Source of the DNA: Erysipelotrichaceae bacterium
GTDB taxonomy: Bacteria; Bacillota_I; Bacilli_A; Erysipelotrichales; Erysipelotrichaceae
Length of the DNA: 64,000 bases
Direction: 5' to 3'
NCBI GenBank assembly: GCA_024684175.1
Contig: JAIKXJ010000040.1
Coordinates: 1 to 64,000, forward strand
The translations under genes and the position numbers were made by a program. The notes below the pieces were generated by a model. That model was not told the origin of the DNA and searched no databases. It saw only the letters and a list, made by a program, of their open reading frames with translations. Positions 59,390 to 64,000 of this stretch are shown here, piece after piece (the stretch's first letter is position 1; every line of letters starts with the position of its first letter).

Positions 59390-60330
59390 TGACATTCGCT
59401 CAGATCTTAGGTGAATTCTTCTATTGCATTATCGGTTTAGTCTTCATCCTCGTCGGTGTCAAAGCTTTAAAGGATGACGGCTGCTCCAAGAAAGTTACTA
59501 CAGCTGCTTTCTGGTTCTTACTTGCCTTCACGTTCATCTGCGGTCCGTGGGTACCGAAATGGTTAGTCGGTGCGGCGATCGTCATCATGGCCTGTCTGAC
59601 TGCCATCGGCGGTGTCGTACAGTCCAAGAACGATGTACCTGATCCAAAGGCCGTCAGAGCCAATGCCGACAAGTTCGGTTACAAGATCTTCATCCCGGCT
59701 GCCTGCATCGCTTTGGTTGCAGTCGTCGGTGCGACATTAGGTTCCAAGGTCCCGGCTATGAGCTGGCTGACCGCCAACAACGCGATCGGTCTCTCCGGTA
59801 TCGTTGCCTTATGTGCTGCGATCTTATTGACGAAGTGTGATCCGAAGTATGCGGCGATCGACGGCGCAAGACTGATGGATAACGTTTCCACGACAGGTAT
59901 CTTACCGCAGCTGCTGTCTGCCTTAGGTGCTCTGTTCACAGCTGCCGGTGTCGGCGATGCGATCTCTCACTATGTTTCGATGGTCGTTCCTGAGAACAAC
60001 ATCCTGATCGCCTGCTTCATCTACTGCTTAGGCATGGCTTTATTCACGATGATCATGGGCAACGGCTTCGCCGCTTTCTCAGTCATCATGGTCGGTGTCG
60101 GTATCCCGTTCCTGATCTCCAAGGGTGCGGATCCGGTCGTTGTCGGTGCTTTAGGTCTGACAGCTGCATATTGCGGCACGCTGTGCACTCCGATGGCTGC
60201 CAACTTCAACATCGTTCCTGCAGCTTTGCTTGAGACCAAGAACAAATACTCGGTCATCAAGTCCCAGATCCCGTTTGCGATCTGCATGCTGCTGATCCAT
60301 GTCGTCTTACTTTACGTCTTCGCATTCTGA
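59389..60330 (+). CDS. DUF979 family membrane protein (partner of DUF969)
   Basis: A 313-residue membrane protein with about nine spans, matching DUF979 (FFYCIIGLVFILVGVKALKD; DGARLMDNVSTTGILPQLL; MIMGNGFAAFSVIMVGVGIP; GTLCTPMAANFNIVP). It forms a transporter with DUF969 by genomic association; direct proof of substrate is lacking. 18 bases before pcp. Confidence 0.92.
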   Translation: MTFAQILGEFFYCIIGLVFILVGVKALKDDGCSKKVTTAAFWFLLAFTFICGPWVPKWLVGAAIVIMACLTAIGGVVQSKNDVPDPKAVRANADKFGYKIFIPAACIALVAVVGATLGSKVPAMSWLTANNAIGLSGIVALCAAILLTKCDPKYAAIDGARLMDNVSTTGILPQLLSALGALFTAAGVGDAISHYVSMVVPENNILIACFIYCLGMALFTMIMGNGFAAFSVIMVGVGIPFLISKGADPVVVGALGLTAAYCGTLCTPMAANFNIVPAALLETKNKYSVIKSQIPFAICMLLIHVVLLYVFAF

Positions 60331-60348
60331 TCGAATTAAGGAGGAAGT

Positions 60349-60960
60349 ATGAAGATCTTACTTACAGGCTTTGAACCTTTCGGCGGTGAAACGATCAATC
60401 CGGCAAAGGAAGCGGTGAAACTGGTCAAGAAAGAGATCAAAGGTGCACAGATCGTCAAATGTTATGTGCCTGTCGTATTCGGCAAGGCGATCGAAACGGT
60501 ACACGAGGCTATGAAGAAGGAAAATCCGGACGTCGTGCTCTGCATCGGTCAGGCCGGCGGCAGATATGAGATCACGCCTGAAAGAGTTGCGATCAACTGC
60601 GACGACGGCAGGATCCCTGATAACGAAGGCAACCAGCCTGTCGATCAGCCGGTCTTCGCTGACGGCGCTCCTGCATACTTCTCGACGTTACCGATCAAGA
60701 AGATGGTCGGATACATGAAAGCTGCCAATATCCCGGCTGCGATCTCCAATACGGCCGGTACCTATGTCTGCAACCATCTGATGTACGGCGTACGCTATTA
60801 CATCGAAAAAGAATTCCCGAACACGATCGGCGGATTCATGCACGTACCGTTCTTACATGAACAGGTCGTCAACAAAAAAGAGACTCCGTCTCTTTCCAAA
60901 GATGATGTCGTCAAAGGTATAGAAGCTTCCATCGAAGCCATCATCGATTCATTGAGTTAA
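60349..60960 (+). CDS. pcp: Pyroglutamyl-peptidase I
   Basis: A 203-residue cysteine peptidase that removes N-terminal pyroglutamate from peptides. The catalytic triad is complete: Glu79 ([10 protein letters not shown]), Cys141 ([10 protein letters not shown]) and His165 ([10 protein letters not shown]). Length is normal. Downstream of the DUF969-DUF979 pair behind AAGGAGG, so uptake and cleavage of pyroglutamyl compounds are linked. Confidence 0.96.
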   Translation: MKILLTGFEPFGGETINPAKEAVKLVKKEIKGAQIVKCYVPVVFGKAIETVHEAMKKENPDVVLCIGQAGGRYEITPERVAINCDDGRIPDNEGNQPVDQPVFADGAPAYFSTLPIKKMVGYMKAANIPAAISNTAGTYVCNHLMYGVRYYIEKEFPNTIGGFMHVPFLHEQVVNKKETPSLSKDDVVKGIEASIEAIIDSLS

Positions 60961-60972
60961 GATGATCGAATG

Positions 60973-61003
60973 AAAAGTTCACCGCATTGCGGTGAACTTT
61001 TTT
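60973..61003. terminator. Bidirectional terminator after pcp
   Basis: A 13-bp perfect stem AAAAGTTCACCGC / GCGGTGAACTTTT with a three-base loop and T-runs on both strands. Confidence 0.93.
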
Positions 61004-61547
61004 ATACTGTCTTGCCCAATTCGTAAGCCTGCTTCAGCAGGTCTTTTTTGTCGGGATCGTCTTCGATCTTGCGGATGTCGATGCCCCCGCCCGACAGGAT
61101 ACCGGCGAAACGGCTCTGCGGGAAGCAGTCGATCCAGCCTTCCAGGCACTCCACTGCTCTCTCGTAGACTTCGTCATCGTCTTCCGCCGATGTGGTGATC
61201 AGATAGACGTCTTCAAAGGAAGGTTCCAGGACATAGAGAGGGTTGCAGCGGTCCAAGAAGGTCTTGAGCTGACCGGTGATCCCGTAGTAGTAGACCGGTG
61301 AAGCGAAGATGAGCACGTCGGCATTCCTGACTTTTTCGATGATCGGAGCCATGTCGTCCTTGATGACGCAGGACTTCATCTTCTGGCAGGCCAGACAGCC
61401 CTTGCAGAAACGAAGATCCATGCCTTTTAAGGTGATGAATTCCGTCTTGTTGCCGGCGTCGTTGGCACCTTTGGCTGCCTGCCGGGCCAGTTTTTCCGAG
61501 TTGGAATCGTTACGTAAGCTCGATGAGATGACAAGTACGTTTTTCAT
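61002..61547 (-). CDS. Flavodoxin-fold NAD(P)H-dependent FMN oxidoreductase
   Basis: A 181-residue protein of the iron-sulfur-flavoprotein / FMN reductase family. The FMN phosphate loop is SSSLRNDSNSEKLA, the FMN ring region is ASPVYYYGITGQLKTFLDR, and a Cys cluster CKGCLACQKMKSC between them may bind an iron-sulfur cluster or form disulfides. Such small reductases use NAD(P)H to reduce quinones, nitro compounds or redox proteins. Substrate not known. AAAGGAG precedes the ATG, and the lipoprotein gene upstream ends near it. Confidence 0.87.
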   Translation of the reverse strand: MKNVLVISSSLRNDSNSEKLARQAAKGANDAGNKTEFITLKGMDLRFCKGCLACQKMKSCVIKDDMAPIIEKVRNADVLIFASPVYYYGITGQLKTFLDRCNPLYVLEPSFEDVYLITTSAEDDDEVYERAVECLEGWIDCFPQSRFAGILSGGGIDIRKIEDDPDKKDLLKQAYELGKTV

Positions 61548-61550
61548 GAT

Positions 61551-62048
61551 CTACTCCTTTGCCAGAGAGAAGGTGACGGTCACATCGCCTTGTCCCAGTA
61601 TTTCCAATAAACTCTCTTTTGTGGCATCAGGGATCCGAGCCAGATAGGTGAAGTTCCAGCTGTTTTGACTGTAGTAGATGGTGATCATCCTTCCCTGATA
61701 GAGGATGACATCACCCGGGACCGTGGTGATCTGCGTGTCGTTGGTCTGTAAAGACCAGGGCAGGTCGCCGACTTTTTCAAAATTCCCGTAGTCTTGCAAT
61801 CCGAGAGTCAAAGGTCCTTCTTCCAGTTTCTTTCGGAACGCTTCCGCGGAAGAGTTCTCAAAAAAGTCCGCATACAGCACGTTTCCGTTGGCTTCGATCC
61901 TGAGTTTCATCTGCGTTTCCTTTGTTGTTTCTGCTGTTTCCGTTTCCTCGGCTGCAGTGACCGGTTCTTCGTCTGTTTCGCTCTTGCAGGCGGCAAGAAG
62001 AAAGAAGAGGCACAGCAGCAGGAACATCTTTCCGATCTTTTTGTTCAT
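61551..62048 (-). CDS. Lipoprotein with cyclophilin-like fold domain
   Basis: A 165-residue lipoprotein: signal MNKKIGKMFLLLCLFFLLAAC with lipobox LAAC, a Glu/Thr-rich linker, then a cyclophilin-like domain (KLRIEANGNVLYADFFENSS; QDYGNFEKVGDLPWSL; PGDVILYQGRMITIYYSQNS). The GNFEKVG and Y-Q-G-R patterns are characteristic of this bacterial family. No proline-isomerase residues are evident. Three bases upstream of the FMN reductase gene, same strand, so an operon. Confidence 0.82.
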   Translation of the reverse strand: MNKKIGKMFLLLCLFFLLAACKSETDEEPVTAAEETETAETTKETQMKLRIEANGNVLYADFFENSSAEAFRKKLEEGPLTLGLQDYGNFEKVGDLPWSLQTNDTQITTVPGDVILYQGRMITIYYSQNSWNFTYLARIPDATKESLLEILGQGDVTVTFSLAKE

Positions 62049-62093
62049 AAGCGTTCTCCGCTTTCATTATAGCGGATGGAAACATAAGTTTTT

Positions 62094-62882
62094 TCAGACG
62101 CGTTTTTCAAACGTGGCGATCAGCGCTTCGATGAGGGCGGAACGGAAACCGAGTTTCTCGAGTGTCCTGACGCCTTCGATCGTCAGACCGGCCGGGGAAC
62201 AGACGGAGTCTTTGATGGCGCCCGGATGATCCTTGGTCTTGAGATAGAGTTCGGCCGTTCCTTTCATCATTTCCGCCGCATAGACATAGGCGTCTTTTCT
62301 GGAGACACCGCATTGCACGGCACCGTCGCCCAGGGCTTCGATGAACATCGCCGCAAAAGCAGGACCGCAGCCGGTGACACCGCCGATGGCCGGCATGTAT
62401 TTTTCTTCGCTTTCCAGCAAGGTACCGGAAGCCGCCATGAGTTTCAGGAAGAAGGTGCGGTCTTCTTCCTTCACGTCGTCGCTGAAGGCATAGAGGGAAA
62501 GCCCGCTGCCGACACTGACCGGCATGTTGGGCATGATGCGGATGACCGGATGATCGAAGAACATCTCTTTGAGCGTTTTGATATCCTTGCCGGCGACCAT
62601 CGAGACGATGATATAGTCATTCGTTCTTTCTTTCAGGATGTCTTTGATGCCTTCGTACATCTCCGGCAGGATCTGGGGCTTGACGCCTAAGAAGATATAA
62701 TCGGCCGTCTTGGCGATCGTCTTGTTGTCGCTGACTTCGCCGCCGATCTTTTCCTGCAGGTCCTGTGCTTTTTTGACACTGCGGTTGGCTAAGAGGATCT
62801 TTGTTTCCGGTCCGCTTTTGGCGGCGGCAGTCGCCAGGGCACCGCCCATATATCCCGTTCCGATGAATCCGATCGTTTTCAT
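62094..62882 (-). CDS. proC: Pyrroline-5-carboxylate reductase
   Basis: A 262-residue enzyme making proline from pyrroline-5-carboxylate with NAD(P)H. Visible motifs are the Rossmann GFIGTGYMGGALA, RIMPNMPVSVGSGLSLYA, and the C-terminal GGVTGCGPAFAAMFIEALGDG signature of the dimer domain. ATG 62882 is chosen: GGAGAAAA lies upstream, and the extra 11 codons of the longer frame are not family-like. Confidence 0.94.
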   Translation of the reverse strand: MKTIGFIGTGYMGGALATAAAKSGPETKILLANRSVKKAQDLQEKIGGEVSDNKTIAKTADYIFLGVKPQILPEMYEGIKDILKERTNDYIIVSMVAGKDIKTLKEMFFDHPVIRIMPNMPVSVGSGLSLYAFSDDVKEEDRTFFLKLMAASGTLLESEEKYMPAIGGVTGCGPAFAAMFIEALGDGAVQCGVSRKDAYVYAAEMMKGTAELYLKTKDHPGAIKDSVCSPAGLTIEGVRTLEKLGFRSALIEALIATFEKRV

Positions 62883-62940
62883 AGTTTTCTCCTTTTTCTT
62901 TCTTTCATTGTACATGGAAGAAGGACCGTCGGAAGGTACG

Positions 62941-62963
62941 AAAAAAGATCCTTTGCGGATCTT
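62941..62963 (-). terminator. Terminator of degV
   Basis: On the minus strand: stem AAGATCC / GGATCTT with a five-base loop, followed by six T. Confidence 0.8.
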
Positions 62964-63825
62964 ACTGATAGAATACGACAGCCAGGATGCTCGGACCGGT
63001 ATGGGAACCGATGACCGGACCGATGGTCATGACACTGACATCGGCTTCCGGATGACGGGCGAGGATCTTCTCTTTCATCTCCTGCGCTTCTTCCGGACAG
63101 TTGCCGTGGCCGACGATGACCTTGGTATCGACATCTTTCTTCCAGTCGGTATCGACCTTCTTCAGAAGCGTGGCGATCGAAGACTTTCTGCCCCGCGTCT
63201 TGGCAGGGACATAAAGTTTTCCGTCCTCGTCGACGGACAGTAACGGTTTGATCTGCAAGGCCGCCCCGATGGCTGCCGCTGCCGGTGAGATCCTGCCGCC
63301 TTTGATCAGATAGTCGAAGTCATCCAGTGTGAACCAGTGGGCGACACGGCGGCGGTTGTAGCTGCACCATTCGTAGAGTTCATCGATGCTGTAACCTTCT
63401 TTCTGTCTCTTGAGCGCTTGATAGACGAAGAAGGCTTCGCCGATCGAGGCACACAGAGAATCCACGCAGTAGATCTTGCGGTCGGGATATCTTTCCTTGA
63501 GATCGCGGCAGATGAAGGCTGCGGTGTTGTAGGTACCGGAAAGACCGGAAGTGAAGCACATATACAGGACATCTTTCCCTTGTTTCAGGACATCTTCGAA
63601 AGCGTTCAGATACTCTTCCGGATTGATGGAAGAAGTCTTGACGTCGATGCTCGGAGACAGCAGGGAGTAGAAGAGATCGTGATCGATGTTTCCTTGCGGA
63701 CCGTAGGAATAAGACTTTCCGTCCAAAAGGATCTCCATCTGCAGGACTTTTGCCTCGGGGAGGCCTTCGATCAGTTCTAGCGTCAGATCCGCTGTCGCAT
63801 CTGTAAAAATCTGATAATCATTCAT
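62962..63825 (-). CDS. DegV family fatty-acid-binding protein
   Basis: A 287-residue DegV protein, fitting the fatty-acid-binding FakB group. Hallmarks are FTDATADLTLELIE, a PxSxxxSSINPEEYL-like region (KTSSINPEEYLNAF), CFTSGLSGTYNTA, and the C-terminal VMTIGPVIGSHTGPSILAV. FakB proteins hold fatty acids for phosphorylation by FakA. The FakA gene is not in the window. The upstream region has a -10-like TATTGT six bases before the start and no ribosome binding site. Confidence 0.92.
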   Translation of the reverse strand: MNDYQIFTDATADLTLELIEGLPEAKVLQMEILLDGKSYSYGPQGNIDHDLFYSLLSPSIDVKTSSINPEEYLNAFEDVLKQGKDVLYMCFTSGLSGTYNTAAFICRDLKERYPDRKIYCVDSLCASIGEAFFVYQALKRQKEGYSIDELYEWCSYNRRRVAHWFTLDDFDYLIKGGRISPAAAAIGAALQIKPLLSVDEDGKLYVPAKTRGRKSSIATLLKKVDTDWKKDVDTKVIVGHGNCPEEAQEMKEKILARHPEADVSVMTIGPVIGSHTGPSILAVVFYQ

Positions 63826-63909
63826 AGCGTAACAATAAAAATATAATATGGATCAGACTTAAAATCAATGGAAGAAAGGCAATGTTACTATATTTTTACA
63901 AATAAACTT

Positions 63910-63915
63910 TATAAT
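63910..63915 (+). promoter_or_regulatory. -10 element of azlC, leaderless
   Basis: TATAAT ends nine bases before ATG 63925; no ribosome binding site. Diverges from the degV promoter in a 99-base gap. Confidence 0.5.
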
Positions 63916-63924
63916 ATTGATTAA

Positions 63925-64000
63925 ATGAAAAAGTCATTCAGGGAAGCATTGAAAGATTCACTGATGATCATGCCCGGCTATATCGTCTTAGGCATCGGTT
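63925..64000 (+). CDS. azlC: AzlC-family branched-chain amino acid permease, 3' end missing
   Basis: Only the first 25 codons are present: MKKSFREALKDSLMIMPGYI followed by VLGIG. This matches the AzlC N-terminus (FxxGLxDxLPIMxGYxxxGI pattern). AzlC with AzlD exports branched-chain amino acids. The call rests on a short stretch, so confidence is limited. Confidence 0.6.
   Translation, partial: MKKSFREALKDSLMIMPGYIVLGIG

Overview
The window looks like chromosomal DNA of a low-to-mid GC Firmicute, most likely a gut-type anaerobe of the Erysipelotrichia or a related lineage. Pointers are Spx, LrgAB, DegV, a DUF969-DUF979-pcp operon, Lon, a type I-C CRISPR-Cas locus, lipoprotein-type signal peptides and strong AGGAGG-type ribosome binding sites. 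The exact taxon is inference. No tRNA, rRNA or insertion sequence was found.

Region by region. 1-3.9 kb: a truncated lipid kinase, a CrtI/retinol-saturase-like flavoprotein, a flavin/2Fe-2S reductase and a YhhN (lysoplasmalogenase-type) membrane protein in one tight operon. 4.2-7.8 kb: a small membrane peptide, a lipoprotein, and a secreted lipase-like protein with a multi-pass membrane tail. 7.8-15.1 kb: a FecCD-type ABC importer divergent from a ModE-MocA fusion and a three-subunit molybdenum hydroxylase, with a Mo-box-like palindrome between them. 15.1-21.6 kb: a giant membrane-anchored exported protein, L-asparaginase, a membrane protein and an AraC regulator. 21.7-25.1 kb: rhamnose operon rhaA-rhaD-rhaB. 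25.2-33.5 kb: a visibly AT-richer type I-C CRISPR-Cas locus (cas3-cas5-cas8c-cas7-cas4-cas1-cas2) followed by an 11-repeat array. 33.7-37 kb: tetR-spx-lon. 37.1-42.6 kb: mgtC-like gene and an NHLM-bacteriocin-type double ABC exporter. 42.7-45.7 kb: a Cys-ribbon repeat membrane protein and an AI-2E-family transporter. 45.7-50.9 kb: a TIR-domain protein divergent from a membrane protein with Rossmann/RCK-like and RyR-like domains, then an orphan cytosolic hybrid histidine kinase. 51-58.6 kb: glycogen synthase with an SCP2-like tail, DUF4186, lipoproteins, lrgAB, a metallo-beta-lactamase/rubredoxin fusion and an M29-like peptidase. 58.7-61 kb: DUF969-DUF979-pcp. 61-64 kb: flavodoxin-like reductase, cyclophilin-like lipoprotein, proC, degV and the start of azlC.

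How genes work together. The molybdenum block links metal-oxyanion uptake, cofactor maturation, regulation and enzyme in one place. The rhamnose operon makes dihydroxyacetone phosphate and lactaldehyde. The tetR promoter probably sets Spx and Lon levels. The best candidate for a poorly described system is the divergent TIR / RyR-membrane pair: by analogy with TIR-based anti-phage systems, one protein could make a nucleotide signal and the other could sense it at the membrane. A second lead is the NHLM-type exporter with a drastically shortened HlyD-like subunit and no cargo gene beside it.

Several transcription units seem to start at or within a few bases of the start codon, without a Shine-Dalgarno sequence; this recurs across the window.
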